Assembly (NCBI GenBank): GCA_038235165.1
Contig: JBBSUG010000007.1
Span: 62,001 to 126,000, forward strand
Source: GCA-002050365 sp038235165
GTDB lineage: Bacteria; Acidobacteriota; Blastocatellia; Pyrinomonadales; Pyrinomonadaceae
Reading direction: 5' to 3'
Length of the DNA stretch: 64,000 bases
In this document: positions 8,654 through 18,700 of the stretch, piece after piece
Numbering within the stretch: the stretch's first letter is position 1
Layout of the letters: every line of letters begins with the position of its first letter
Translations under genes and position numbers: made by a program
Notes under the pieces: generated by a model
Database searches by the model: none
Seen by the model: only the letters and a program-made list of their open reading frames with translations
What the model was told of the DNA's origin: nothing

Positions 8654-9541
8654 TCATTTTTCAACATCCCGGTGGACGACCGAAACTTCAAAATTATCGT
8701 TTTTTAACGCCTCGCTCAAACTATTGGCGACCATCACGGAACGATGCCGTCCGCCGGTGCAGCCGACTCCGATGTTGAGATATGCTTTGCCCTCGCGCTT
8801 GTAGAGCGGCAACAAATATTCCAGCAAATCAATAAACCGCCTGATTGTTTCTTTAACTTCCAGCTGTTTGTTCAAAAAGCCGGTCACTTTTTTATCGGTT
8901 CCGGGCAGTTCGCGCAGTCCCGGTTCAAAATACGGATTGGGCAAATGCCGCACGTCGAAAAGCAAATCGGATTGATTCGGAACGCCGTATTTATGCCCGA
9001 AACTGACGACTTGAATGTGCAGCGGCGAACCTTCTTCAGTATGTCCGAATTTTTGAATGAGCAGCCGCCGTAAAGTGTGAACAGTATGTTCCGAAGTATC
9101 AATAATCAAATCGGCACTTTCACGAATGTCGTGCATCGCTTCGCGTTCATCACGAATCGCGGCGAGCAGACCTTCGCCCGCATCCGCCGGATGCGGACGG
9201 CGTGTTTCGGAAAAACGCCGTTGTAAAACTTTGTCCGAGGCTTCGAAGAACAAGACGAACGGCGCGATTTTTTTCTTGATCTTTTTTAACTCGCCGGGAA
9301 ATTCCGATAAAAAATGCCGTTCCCGAATATTGATAATCAGCGCGGCTTTTTCAATGGCGACGATTTCTTCTTTGTTCGGCAGCAACAGCCGCGAAAACGT
9401 CGCCAGCATCGTCAGCGGCAAATTATCAACGCAAAAATACCCGGAATCTTCAAACGCATTGGTCGCCGAACTCATTCCCGAACCGCTCAAGCCGGTGATG
9501 ATGACAAAACTTGGTAAAGATTTCGTTTGATTTTGCGACAT
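8654..9541 (-). CDS. rapZ: RapZ/YvcJ family nucleotide-binding adapter
   Basis: At 295 residues it has the normal length. The N-terminal P-loop domain reads TGLSGSGMSSATNAFEDSGY followed by FCVDNLP. The C-terminal domain carries IGVGCTGGRHRSVMVAN, the signature of the family, and GLRELPGTDKKV. RapZ proteins bind GTP/ATP and in enterobacteria target a small RNA that controls glucosamine-6-phosphate synthase. The odd feature is the P-loop: the usual lysine of GxSGxGKS is Met23 here, which should weaken nucleotide hydrolysis; the C-terminal domain is intact. It lies between hprK and EIIA in the rpoN cluster. Confidence 0.94.
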   Translation of the reverse strand: MSQNQTKSLPSFVIITGLSGSGMSSATNAFEDSGYFCVDNLPLTMLATFSRLLLPNKEEIVAIEKAALIINIRERHFLSEFPGELKKIKKKIAPFVLFFEASDKVLQRRFSETRRPHPADAGEGLLAAIRDEREAMHDIRESADLIIDTSEHTVHTLRRLLIQKFGHTEEGSPLHIQVVSFGHKYGVPNQSDLLFDVRHLPNPYFEPGLRELPGTDKKVTGFLNKQLEVKETIRRFIDLLEYLLPLYKREGKAYLNIGVGCTGGRHRSVMVANSLSEALKNDNFEVSVVHRDVEK

Positions 9542-9695
9542 AAAGATTTTGCTGAACTGATTAGGTTTTTATTTTTTGTCTTTGGAAAAGTTAAAAACAC
9601 TCAACGGGTCAATGTTTTTTGTTTCACAACTCACTGCAAAGTAAGATCAAATTAAAAGAACTTAATAATCAAAACCAAAAACTGAAGACCAAAAA

Positions 9696-10655
9696 CTAAG
9701 AATCTCTTTCGATCATCGCCGAATGTTTAGCAACTAATTTCTGTGCGGCATCAAATCCGGCGACTTTCAGGAGATGAAGCCGAACCGCTGTTTCAACCAG
9801 AACCGACAGATTGCGTCCGGCACTGACCGGCAGAACAAGTTTGGTCAGTTTGATGCCGAGAATTTCTTCTTCCTGCGAGTCGAGTCCGAGACGTTCGACG
9901 CTGACCGCATCTTTCCACTTTTTAAACTCGATACACAATTCGATTTTTTTGGAATTGGCGACGGCGGAAACGCCGAATAAATCGCGGACGTTAATAATGC
10001 CGAGACCGCGAATTTCCAGATGTTCGTGTGTCAATTCAGGCGAAAAGCCTTCTAAATTTTCGCCGATTCTTTTGACCAATACCGCGTCGTCAGCAACCAG
10101 CCGGTGTCCGCGAGCGACGAGTTCGAGCGCACATTCAGACTTTCCGATACCCGACTCACCAATCAGCAGAACGCCGATTTCATACATTCCGAGCAGAACG
10201 CCGTGCAGCGTAATTTGCGGTGCAAGAACTTCCGACAAAAATTTTGAAATAAGGCTGACTGCATTGGAACTGATCTGAGCGGTGCGAAGAACCGGCAATT
10301 TTTTCTCGTCGGCGATTTTCAGCAATTCGGCGGGCGGTTCGAGTTTTTTTATGATTAAAATGCAGCAAATCTTATCAAGATCGAGATTGTTGATCGCCTC
10401 AATCCGTTTTGCGCTTTCGAGCTGCGCCAAATATGAAATTTCGCTCTGCCCGACAATTTGAATCCGCCCGTCGTGGATATAGTGCGCGAACCCCGCCAAC
10501 GCCAAACCGAGTTCCTGTACGCGTTCCGAGACGATGTACTTTTCTTTTAGTCCGCCGTTGCCCGCCAATATTTCAACATCCAACTCCGCCGGAGATTTTG
10601 TGACAAAATCCGCGACGGAGATAACTGGAGATTCCTTTTTTTTAGTGAACGACAT
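9696..10655 (-). CDS. hprK: HPr kinase/phosphorylase
   Basis: A 319-residue protein with the HprK N-terminal domain and the C-terminal bifunctional kinase domain. The P-loop is GESGIGKS at about residues 166-173, preceded by the conserved His in TLHGVLLG. The capture loop HLEIRGLGIINVRDLFG and the late LPVSAGRNLSVLVETA match the signature regions. It phosphorylates the regulatory serine of HPr and removes the phosphate according to energy state. An ATG at 10655 is preferred over an in-frame TTG 12 bases upstream; neither has a clear ribosome binding site. The gene ends in TAG, showing that amber is a normal stop here. Confidence 0.96.
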   Translation of the reverse strand: MSFTKKKESPVISVADFVTKSPAELDVEILAGNGGLKEKYIVSERVQELGLALAGFAHYIHDGRIQIVGQSEISYLAQLESAKRIEAINNLDLDKICCILIIKKLEPPAELLKIADEKKLPVLRTAQISSNAVSLISKFLSEVLAPQITLHGVLLGMYEIGVLLIGESGIGKSECALELVARGHRLVADDAVLVKRIGENLEGFSPELTHEHLEIRGLGIINVRDLFGVSAVANSKKIELCIEFKKWKDAVSVERLGLDSQEEEILGIKLTKLVLPVSAGRNLSVLVETAVRLHLLKVAGFDAAQKLVAKHSAMIERDS

Positions 10656-10686
10656 TTTGACGAACAATGTTATAAATCGGAATTTA

Positions 10687-11220
10687 TTATGGTCTGATTA
10701 AACCGTAATTTCCGTCGTTTCGTTTGTAAATAACCGAGACGCGCTCGTCATCGGCATTTCTGAAAACGAGAAACTGGTTTTCTTCATCGGCGAGACGCAG
10801 AACAGCTTCTTCTTCGGTCATCGGTTTGACCGGATAATCTCTCGTTTCTATAATTTGCGGTTCAGCCGGTGTAGGATCAATGACCTCTTCCTGTTTCGGC
10901 GCGACAGTGCTGACTTTTTTTGCTTTATGATGTTTATCGGTAATTTTGGTTTTCAGTTTTGATGCCTGTTTGCCGATCTTGCTGATCGTCTGCGTCAGCG
11001 ATTTATACATATCGTCAACGCTCGTCGCCGCAGTCAAAACCTGATCACGCCATTTAACGACGACTTCCGAACGGTGTTTGCCGTGTTCGACTTCGATGAC
11101 GACGTGCGCCGTCGAATTATCGCCGTCAAATAAATGTTCGAGTTTGGCAAAACTTTCTTCAACATGCGAACGCAGTGCCGGTGTAACTTCAATGTGTCTT
11201 CCCGTGTATTCAAATTTCAT
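10687..11220 (-). CDS. hpf: Long-form ribosome hibernation promoting factor
   Basis: A 177-residue protein with an N-terminal S30AE domain (MKFEYTGRHIEVTPALRSHVEESFAKL, then HVVIEVEHGKHRSEVVVKWR) and a C-terminal tail (RDYPVKPMTEEEAVLRL, ending FLVFRNADDERVSVIYKRNDG). The tail is the dimerisation domain of long HPF, which joins two 70S ribosomes into inactive 100S particles in stationary phase. The linker is Lys- and Pro-rich. Its place between rpoN and hprK is the classical order seen in many Gram-negative bacteria. Confidence 0.95.
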   Translation of the reverse strand: MKFEYTGRHIEVTPALRSHVEESFAKLEHLFDGDNSTAHVVIEVEHGKHRSEVVVKWRDQVLTAATSVDDMYKSLTQTISKIGKQASKLKTKITDKHHKAKKVSTVAPKQEEVIDPTPAEPQIIETRDYPVKPMTEEEAVLRLADEENQFLVFRNADDERVSVIYKRNDGNYGLIRP

Positions 11221-11338
11221 AATGTTTTTTAGTGAATGATAGATTTCGAATTAAAGATCAACGCATTATTAATCAAATAATTGCAAAGAACGATGATAAA
11301 CCAAAACAATCCGAAATCCGAAATCCGAAATTCAAAAT

Positions 11339-12898
11339 TTAGACGACGGTTTTTCGTTCACGCGAACCCGGAATCTGCATTTGGTCGCGGTATTTGGCGA
11401 CCGTGCGGCGCGATAATTTATTGCCTTCTTTAAGCAGAATTTTCGCAATCTGGTCGTCGGTCATCGGTTTGCGCGAATCTTCTTCTTCGACCATTTTTTT
11501 GATTTTAAGTTTCAAAATGCGCGTTGAAACTTCTTCGCCGTCTTCATTGAGCATTCCTTCCGAAAAAAACCGGCGCAATTCGATTACGCCCTGCGGCGTG
11601 TGGGCGTATTTGCGGTTGACGACGCGCGAAATCGTCGAAAGGTGCATTCCTATGTCTTCCGCCACATCTTTCAGCATCATCGGTTTGATATACTGCACGC
11701 CTTTATCCAAAAATTCGCGCTGGCGGTCAACGATACATTCGACGACGCGGTAAATCGTCTGCCGCCGGTGTTCGATATTTCTCAACAAATCAACCGCCGA
11801 GCGTACTTTGTCTTTGATAAAATCTTTGGTTTCCTTGGTGGTATCTTCCTGCCCGACTAACTTTTGATACGTCGGACTGATGCGAAGGCGCGGACTGCCG
11901 TCGTCGGTAAAATAGACGATGTAATCTTCTTCGACTTTTTCGATGTAAACTTCGGGCGAAACATAAATTGGTTCTTCCGATGAATAGCGTCTGCCCGGAT
12001 ACGGGTCTAAAATGCGGACTTTGTTGATTTCTTCGTCGAGCGCGTGAATGTCAACGCCCGTCTCTTTCGCCAGATGCTGAAGACGATGCGGCTGCATATC
12101 TTCGAGATGATTTCGGACGAGTTCCGCTGCCAGTGATTCGCCCTCGCCGTTCGCTTCGAGTTGGGCGATCAGACAGTCTTTGACATCACGCGCACCGCAA
12201 CCGACGGGTTCGAGTTTCATCACGATCTGCCGCGCCTTTTCAACCTCTTCGATGGAACAGCCGCACATCGCGGCGATCTCTTCGTCGGAAGCCGTCAAAC
12301 GCCCGTCGTCATTCAAGTTTCCGATCACGCAAACCGCCGCGTCTTCGACTATTTCGCTCATCTGCTGAAGATTAAGCTGCCATTCGAGATGGTCGGCTAA
12401 CGATTCGGTGCGCGATAAAAACTGGTCGAAGCTCGGCGCGTCGTCTTTGAATTCAAGTTCCTGTGTTTTATAACCGGGGTCGAGATAATCCTGAAATTCC
12501 CTGCCGTAGTCAACTTCGTCAAACGCATCAGTTTTCGTTTCGGAAAAATCGTCGGAATCGTTGTCAAAATCTGCCTCGCTATTTTCGTCGGAACCATTTT
12601 CGCCCGGTTTTTCCGCCTTTAAGTTTTCCGCGTCAAACTGTATATCACTATCTTTATTGTGTCCGTTTTCAAATGTTTCTTCGTATCCTTCGGAATTTTG
12701 ATCGAGAATTTTCTCGGAGAACTCCTGAAATTCGTCCTCCGACATTACCTCTTCCAAAACGGGATTTTCGACGAGTTCATTAGAAATCAAGTCGCTCAAT
12801 TCAAGCGTCGTCATTTGCAACATCTCGATTCGCTGCCGCAGTTGCGGAGTCAAAATCATCCGCTGAGTCAGTTTTTGTGTCAGTCTTAACGATGCCAT
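11339..12898 (-). CDS. rpoN: RNA polymerase sigma-54 factor
   Basis: A 519-residue sigma-54. Region I is Gln/Leu-rich (LTPQLRQRIEMLQMTTLELSD), followed by an acidic region II near residues 55-145. The core-binding domain has the usual GLxxxDxxG-like segments (VCVIGNLNDDGRLTASDEEI, EPVGCGARDVKDCL). The helix-turn-helix is at MHLSTISRVVNRKYAHTP, and the RpoN box is SRRTVAKYRDQM near the C-terminus. It directs RNA polymerase to -24/-12 promoters with enhancer-binding activators; none is in the window. A nested inverted repeat lies between lptB and this gene, so rpoN may also have its own promoter. Confidence 0.97.
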   Translation of the reverse strand: MASLRLTQKLTQRMILTPQLRQRIEMLQMTTLELSDLISNELVENPVLEEVMSEDEFQEFSEKILDQNSEGYEETFENGHNKDSDIQFDAENLKAEKPGENGSDENSEADFDNDSDDFSETKTDAFDEVDYGREFQDYLDPGYKTQELEFKDDAPSFDQFLSRTESLADHLEWQLNLQQMSEIVEDAAVCVIGNLNDDGRLTASDEEIAAMCGCSIEEVEKARQIVMKLEPVGCGARDVKDCLIAQLEANGEGESLAAELVRNHLEDMQPHRLQHLAKETGVDIHALDEEINKVRILDPYPGRRYSSEEPIYVSPEVYIEKVEEDYIVYFTDDGSPRLRISPTYQKLVGQEDTTKETKDFIKDKVRSAVDLLRNIEHRRQTIYRVVECIVDRQREFLDKGVQYIKPMMLKDVAEDIGMHLSTISRVVNRKYAHTPQGVIELRRFFSEGMLNEDGEEVSTRILKLKIKKMVEEEDSRKPMTDDQIAKILLKEGNKLSRRTVAKYRDQMQIPGSRERKTVV

Positions 12899-13013
12899 CT
12901 AGTGTTTGATAATTTTAAGTGTGATTTTTCAAGTTATCTGCCGAAGTGCTAACTTCTGTGATTTATTATAACCGTATGAGTGGAAAATAGGAAAGGCGAC
13001 GCATTTCAGGTTC

Positions 13014-13106
13014 TAGATTCCAAATTCCAGATTCCAGATTGAAGAAAATAAAGATTGTAACTTAAAACAAACAATCTAAAATTTGGAATCTGGAATCTGG
13101 AATCTA
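13014..13106. terminator. Nested inverted repeat after lptB
   Basis: Arms of 27 bases at 13014-13040 and 13080-13106 pair with few mismatches and are themselves built of repeated ATTCCAG/GGAATCT words. A second inner pair is AGATTGT/ACAATCT. The right arm contains the lptB TAG stop. The structure could attenuate lptB-to-rpoN transcription or protect the lptB 3' end. It belongs to the family of intergenic word repeats described in the findings. Confidence 0.5.
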
Positions 13107-13874
13107 AAGACTGAATCTTTCGCCGAGGTAAAGCCGCCGTACATCCGCATCTTCGACCAGTTCGGCGGGTGCGCCGGTTCGCAGAATCTTTCCTTCGGTC
13201 ATAATATAAGCGCGGTCGGTAATTCCGAGCGTTTCGCGGACGTTGTGATCGGTGATTAAAATACCGATCCCTTGCTTTTTGAGATAGAGAATAATTTCCC
13301 GAATGTCGTCAATCGCCAGCGGATCAATACCGGCGAACGGCTCGTCGAGCAAAATATACTGCGGTTCGGTCGCCAGACAGCGGGCGATTTCGACGCGGCG
13401 GCGTTCACCGCCCGACAGCGCGTCGCCGCGTGTTTTGCGAACGTGCGTAATGCCGAACTCTTCGAGCAGTTCGTCCATCCGCGCAAATCTCGCGGCGCGT
13501 TTCATTTTCATCGTCTCAAGCACGGCAAGAATATTTTGTTCGGCGGACATTTTGCGAAAAATCGAAGGCTCCTGCGGCAGATAACCGAGTCCCAGCCGCG
13601 CCCGCAGATACATCGGCAAGCTCGTCACATCCTGTCCGTTCAAAAAGATTTTCCCTTCTTCGGCGCGTTCAAGCCCGGTCATCATATAAAACGTCGTCGT
13701 TTTCCCCGCCCCGTTCGCGCCCAAAAGCCCGACCACTTCGCCCTGTTCGACAAACAGCGACACCTCATCTACGACCCGCCGCCGCCCGTAGGTCTTTTGC
13801 AGATCAAATGCCGCCAATGAGTCGTTTGGAAAACTTCCGTTGCCGTTTGAATTATTTGCCCCTGAACTATCCAT
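13104..13874 (-). CDS. lptB: LPS export ABC transporter ATP-binding protein
   Basis: A 256-residue ABC ATPase with Walker A GLLGANGAGKTTTF, Q-loop LPQEPSIFRKM, signature LSGGERRRVEIARCL and Walker B YILLDEPFAGIDP. The sequence RKMSAEQNILAVLE and the C-terminal YIMTEGKILRTGAP match LptB rather than sugar or amino-acid importers. LptB powers LptFG to extract LPS from the inner membrane. It is followed by rpoN, the classical order. The upstream gene on this strand would normally be an LptA/LptC type gene, which is now 6.6 kb away beyond an accessory block. It has a Ser/Asn-rich N-terminal extension of about 20 residues. Confidence 0.95.
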   Translation of the reverse strand: MDSSGANNSNGNGSFPNDSLAAFDLQKTYGRRRVVDEVSLFVEQGEVVGLLGANGAGKTTTFYMMTGLERAEEGKIFLNGQDVTSLPMYLRARLGLGYLPQEPSIFRKMSAEQNILAVLETMKMKRAARFARMDELLEEFGITHVRKTRGDALSGGERRRVEIARCLATEPQYILLDEPFAGIDPLAIDDIREIILYLKKQGIGILITDHNVRETLGITDRAYIMTEGKILRTGAPAELVEDADVRRLYLGERFSL

Positions 13875-14053
13875 TTAAAATTACGTTAAAGATGATTTTC
13901 AAAGTAAGCAAGTTAGCATTGTTATTTTTTGTTATTTTTTTTGTAATATTTCGCCGCAAAAAATCATTACTTATAGAAACTGTTTTTGTGGTATGTTCTT
14001 GGAACACAAAAAAGCAGTCCTAAATTTAATGTCTTTCGAGGAGAAAACTAAGT

Positions 14054-15727
14054 ATGGCAGATGAAAATGTAATAGATAAAAAAGACTGGACAATTATGGT
14101 CTATATGGCAGGCGATAATAATTTAAGTCGGGATATGGCTTATGCCTTACAGGAGATACGCGACGTAGCGCAGATAACTGAAGGAGAGGTAAATTTACTT
14201 GCTTATTTTGATAGTGCTTTACAAGAAGTTCCAACTTCATATTACGATTTTACAAATTATTCAGATGAATTTGTGGGAGTGCGTGCCGATGAAACAAGCC
14301 GCACATTTGTTTCTCAAAGAACTGAGCAAGTGATTGATCCCAATGAAAATTCCGCAACGGCTTATTCAATCTTAAATTTTATTGATTGGTGCGTAAATAA
14401 AGTAACTTTTAAAGATGGTGAACAGGAAGTTAGAGGAAGAAAAGCTAAAAATTATGCTTTTATTTTATCAGGGCATAGTTTTGGTTTTCTAAATTTTGGA
14501 TTATTTAGGGATGAAACCTCAAACTACAGCATGACACTGGCTAAACTAGAATGGGCTATCGGAAAAGAAATAACTAAACTTTTAGGTCAAAAATTAAATA
14601 TCCTTGGTTTTGATAGTTGCGTGATGAGTATGCTTGAAGTGGGTTATGTATTTAGAGATGCCGCCGAAACACTTATTGCTTCGGAAGGAACAATTCCTAA
14701 TTCCGGCTGGACGTATCGAAAACTAATCGAAAAAATCACTGAACAATCAAAACTTCCTGTTAAAAAACTTTCCAAAGCTATAGTGAAAGAATTTGTGCAA
14801 ACTCACAAAAACTTTACAAACGGCGGTGTTTCTATTGATTTGGCAGCCTGGGATTTAGTTAAGATAAACCTTGTTGAACCAAAACTTGAAAATTTTGCGA
14901 AGGCACTTATTGATTGTTTTACTGATGAAAAGAGCATAATTTACAAACAATTGCGAAGAATTATTTTAGAAGTTCGCTGGAAATGTCAGCCTTATATGTA
15001 TGACCAGAATGTTGACTTAATTGACTTTTGTAAATTACTTTTTGATGAGATTGTTTCTCTGGAAAGTGAATTCGACGGTAAACTTGACGAAGCAATAAAA
15101 CCTTTAAAAACGAGTTGTGAAGCACTTATAGATAGTGTTAAAAACTGTATTTTAATCAGCGGTTTTTGCGGCGGAACAAACCAATATTCAAATGGTATGT
15201 CTTTATTTTTCCCTTGGACAATTAACAGTTATTTTGCCAGTTTGAAGGATTATACTGATTTAGTATTTTGTAAAACCAAAGCGGGACTAAACTGGAATGC
15301 CTTTCTGTTTATTTATTTAACGGAAGTAAGTTATCGAACAGCCAGAGACGATACCTATGAAGCAAACAAAAATAAAGAGAACTTAATCGGCACCGAGAAA
15401 TTTTTCTTTAATAAAAATGTAGTTAAACTTGCGGAAGATATAATTAATAAAATTCCACCCAATATTCGTGACCGCATTCCGCCAAACATTGCAAATCGTA
15501 TTCCGCAGAATATTCTCGATAGGATTCCGCCAAACATCCGGGATAGAATTCCGCCAAATATCCGGGATAGAATTCCACCCAACATTATTGATAGAGGAGG
15601 TATGTTTGGAGGAATGAGTAAGTTTATGGAACAATTTGTTGGTTACAGAAATGTCGCAACTCCTTGGAATATCTCAGGACTTACCTTACCGGATAAATCG
15701 GATTTGGAAGAAGATTCAGCTAGTTGA
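14054..15727 (+). CDS. Clostripain-family (C11) cysteine peptidase with C-terminal octapeptide repeats
   Basis: A 557-residue protein with the C11 start DWTIMVYMAGDNNL and a DIRD-like EIRDVAQ helix. The catalytic His is His141 in LSGHSFGFL and the Cys is Cys189 in LGFDSCVMSMLEVGY. C11 peptidases are clan CD caspase relatives, usually Arg/Lys specific and self-processing. No signal peptide is visible, so it is probably cytoplasmic. Residues 467-514 are six tandem copies of an eight-residue unit, IPPNIRDR and variants, rich in Arg that could act as self-cleavage or binding sites. GAGGAGA at 14037-14043 gives a good ribosome binding site. It is AT-rich and 15 bases ahead of the TPR-CHAT gene. 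Confidence 0.88.
   Translation: MADENVIDKKDWTIMVYMAGDNNLSRDMAYALQEIRDVAQITEGEVNLLAYFDSALQEVPTSYYDFTNYSDEFVGVRADETSRTFVSQRTEQVIDPNENSATAYSILNFIDWCVNKVTFKDGEQEVRGRKAKNYAFILSGHSFGFLNFGLFRDETSNYSMTLAKLEWAIGKEITKLLGQKLNILGFDSCVMSMLEVGYVFRDAAETLIASEGTIPNSGWTYRKLIEKITEQSKLPVKKLSKAIVKEFVQTHKNFTNGGVSIDLAAWDLVKINLVEPKLENFAKALIDCFTDEKSIIYKQLRRIILEVRWKCQPYMYDQNVDLIDFCKLLFDEIVSLESEFDGKLDEAIKPLKTSCEALIDSVKNCILISGFCGGTNQYSNGMSLFFPWTINSYFASLKDYTDLVFCKTKAGLNWNAFLFIYLTEVSYRTARDDTYEANKNKENLIGTEKFFFNKNVVKLAEDIINKIPPNIRDRIPPNIANRIPQNILDRIPPNIRDRIPPNIRDRIPPNIIDRGGMFGGMSKFMEQFVGYRNVATPWNISGLTLPDKSDLEEDSAS
15452..15595 (+). repeat. Six in-frame 24-bp repeats encoding IPPNIRDR-type octapeptides
   Basis: Consecutive units read IPPNIRDR, IPPNIANR, IPQNILDR, IPPNIRDR, IPPNIRDR, IPPNIIDR. 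Units 4 and 5 are nearly identical at the DNA level, which indicates recent slippage or unequal crossing-over. The array lies inside the C11 peptidase gene and keeps frame. Confidence 0.95.
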
Positions 15728-15742
15728 AGGTAAGTTTACCAA

Positions 15743-18700
15743 ATGAACAAAACGACAACCAAATTATTTAGCACTCTAACAACATTTGCTTTGTTGTTTT
15801 CCCTACTTAATTTGTTTGCTTCGATGGTCGCTGCTAACGACTATTTTTCTGAAAAAGAAAATGAAGCATCACAACTTAGCCTACAATGGGACGGTTTTTC
15901 AATCAACCGTTCCGTTGATTTGTTTTCTGAGTTGGCAATTGATTACGAAAAACGTGGGGATATGCAAAAAGCCGCAAATTGCTTGCGAAAATCTGCCGGT
16001 TTACTAATGATCTCATCTGAATATAAAGCCGCACTCAATCAACTTCAAAAGGCTTTTCAAATAGATAAAAAAATCAAATTTACCGATGGTCAAGTTATTA
16101 CCTTGAGTTTAATATCACGCTTAAAAAATCAAGCCGGCGAGATTGCCGAAAGTGAAAAATATTATAAAAACGCTCTAATACTTGCCAAATTGTCTAATTC
16201 ATCAATAGCCAAAGCAAATGCTTTTTTTAGTGCTGCCGAATTCAATCTTTTTTTTGGTGATATAAAAGAAAGTATTAACTTTTACGAAAAATCTTTGTCG
16301 TTTGCGACGGAGGCAAATGAAAAAGCATTGATGTCCCAAATTTTAGTGAACTTGGGTTATTCTTATCTGCGCGTGGGAAATCTTGCTTTGGGTTTACAGA
16401 AAGAAGAAGATTCGTTGGCACTTGCCGAAGAAACTGCAAACCAAAGGAATAAGGCTCTGGCACTTAACGGCATAGCTTCGTTTTATATTTTTATGGACGA
16501 AAAGCGCAAATCTCTTGATATATTTCTAAAAGCTGAAGCGTTATATCCAAATGATTTTGACTGGCTTGAAAAAGGAAAACTTTTTAATGGCATTGCAACA
16601 ATTTACGAAGATTACAAACAGTTTAGGTTAGCAGAAAAATACCGTCAGGATGCTTATGAATATTTTGGAAAAGCTAAGTATCCTTATGGACAGCTTGCAA
16701 CTTTACCGACTTTGGCGAGATATAGTTACTTAAGGGGAGATAATGTCGAAGGAAAAAAATTGTACAATAAATCTCTAGTATTAGCTAAAAATCTAAAAAG
16801 CGATTTTCACATTGCAATTGTCAAAGAAGATTTGGGACGACTGGCTTTTGAAAACGATTCTTTTGATGCAGCTATATCAAACTATAAAGAAGCCCTGCTG
16901 ATATATGACAGACTGAAAATTAGACTTCCCAGAATATACAATCAGCTTGGAGAAACCTACCTTAAAAAAGGAGATCTAATCTTAGCGGAAAACTATTTAA
17001 ACCTTGCATTTGACTTCAACCGTCGAAATAAAGACTTTCTACCTCTGTCAGAGAATTTATACAATTTGGCAAAATTAAACATCAATGAACAAAACTTCAA
17101 CCTATCTTTGCGACAACTTGAAGAATCCTTAACAATTGCCGAATCACTTTCTAAAAACGTCTTCAATAATAATTTAAGCAAGGCATATTTTTCCAATGTC
17201 TTTGAACGCTACGAACTTTACATAAACCTTTTAATGCAACATGAAAAAGGTGTACCCAGTGAAGATTTTGCTGTCAAGGCATTGCAGGCAAGCGAAAAGT
17301 CTCGTTCGCGGTCGCTTCTTGAAACTTTGCGTTTAACGGATGCGAATTTTACAAAAGATGCCGATCCTGAACTCGTTGAACGTGAAAAGAAAGTTCGCAG
17401 TTCACTAAATTTGAAGGCTGATAAAATGACTGAACTTTTAAGCAACAATGCTGATAAAACAGAAACTGACAAACTGGATAATGAAATTAATTCTCTGCAA
17501 AACGAAATTGAAGAAATCAAGGCAAAGTTCAAACAACAAAGTCCGATCTATTCGGCGATAAAAAATCCGCCGCCGTTTGATCTTGCCGAATTTCAGCAGA
17601 ATGTTTTGGATGATAAAAGTGTTTTGTTCGAATTTTCACTGGGCGAAAAGGAAAGTTATCTGTGGCTGATCGGCAAAACGGAATTTTCGCACGTTATTTT
17701 GCCGCCGCGCAAAGTTTTGGAAGATCGCATCGAACAAATCCGGCAAACTTTTGATGCGCGTCAAATGTTGTCCGGCGAAGACATTGAAAATTATCAAAAA
17801 CGCACCGCCGAAGCTGAAAATATTTTTAGTCGGGAAATAAGGCTTTTGAGCGATGAATTATTTGGACAAGTGGCTGAAAAATTAGCGGGCAAGCGTTTAA
17901 TCGTCGTGCCTGACGGCAAACTCGCGCTGCTTCCGATTTCCGCTTTGCCGTTTCCAAATTCGGATGAACCTTTTGTTTTGAAAAATGAGATTGTCTATGA
18001 GCCCTCGGCGGCACTGCTAAATATTTTACCGAAAGTTCAAAAGCCAAATTATCAGCCGAATAAAGATTTACTGGTTTTTGCCGACCCGGTTTTCAACGAT
18101 GCGGATGTTCGTCTGACCGGAAAAACCAAAACCGACTCATCTTCTTTTGATGATTTAAGTTTGAATCTGCGCGATTTTCGTTTGACCGACACGGATGGCA
18201 AAATTCCGCGCCTTTTCGCTACGCAGGAAGAAGCCGATTCGATTGCCGCCGCCGTCGGAAAATCGCGCGCGGAAATCGCGTCGGGTTTTGCCGCCAACCG
18301 CGAAAGAGTTTTAAGTTCGGATATTTCCGATTATCGCATTCTGCATTTTGCGACACACGGTTTGATTGATCTTGAGCGCCCGGAAGTTTCCGGCATCGTA
18401 CTTTCGCAATTTGATGAAACCGGACAAAAACGCGAAGGGTTTCTGCGTTTGCAGGACATTTACGCGCTGGATTTATCATCGGATTTAGTGGTGTTGAGTG
18501 CGTGTCAATCGGGTGTCGGCAAGGAAATAAAGGGTGAAGGAATGATGTCGTTGAACAACGCTTTTCTGCAAGCCGGAGCAAAATCCGTGCTGTCGAGTTC
18601 GTGGAAAGTTGACGATGATGCGACCGCCGAATTTATGAAAAGATTTTACACAAATCTTGTAAATGAAAAAATAACACCCGCCGAAGCACTGCGCCGAACA

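Noticed and set aside
13919..13949. Sigma-70 promoter upstream of the C11 gene (TTGTTA, TAATAT)
   Set aside because: Spacing of 19 or 9 bases between candidate boxes does not fit well and the whole stretch is T-rich.
15452..15595. CRISPR-like array from 24-bp periodic repeats
   Set aside because: Units are contiguous, keep reading frame, have no spacers and encode a regular octapeptide within a peptidase gene.
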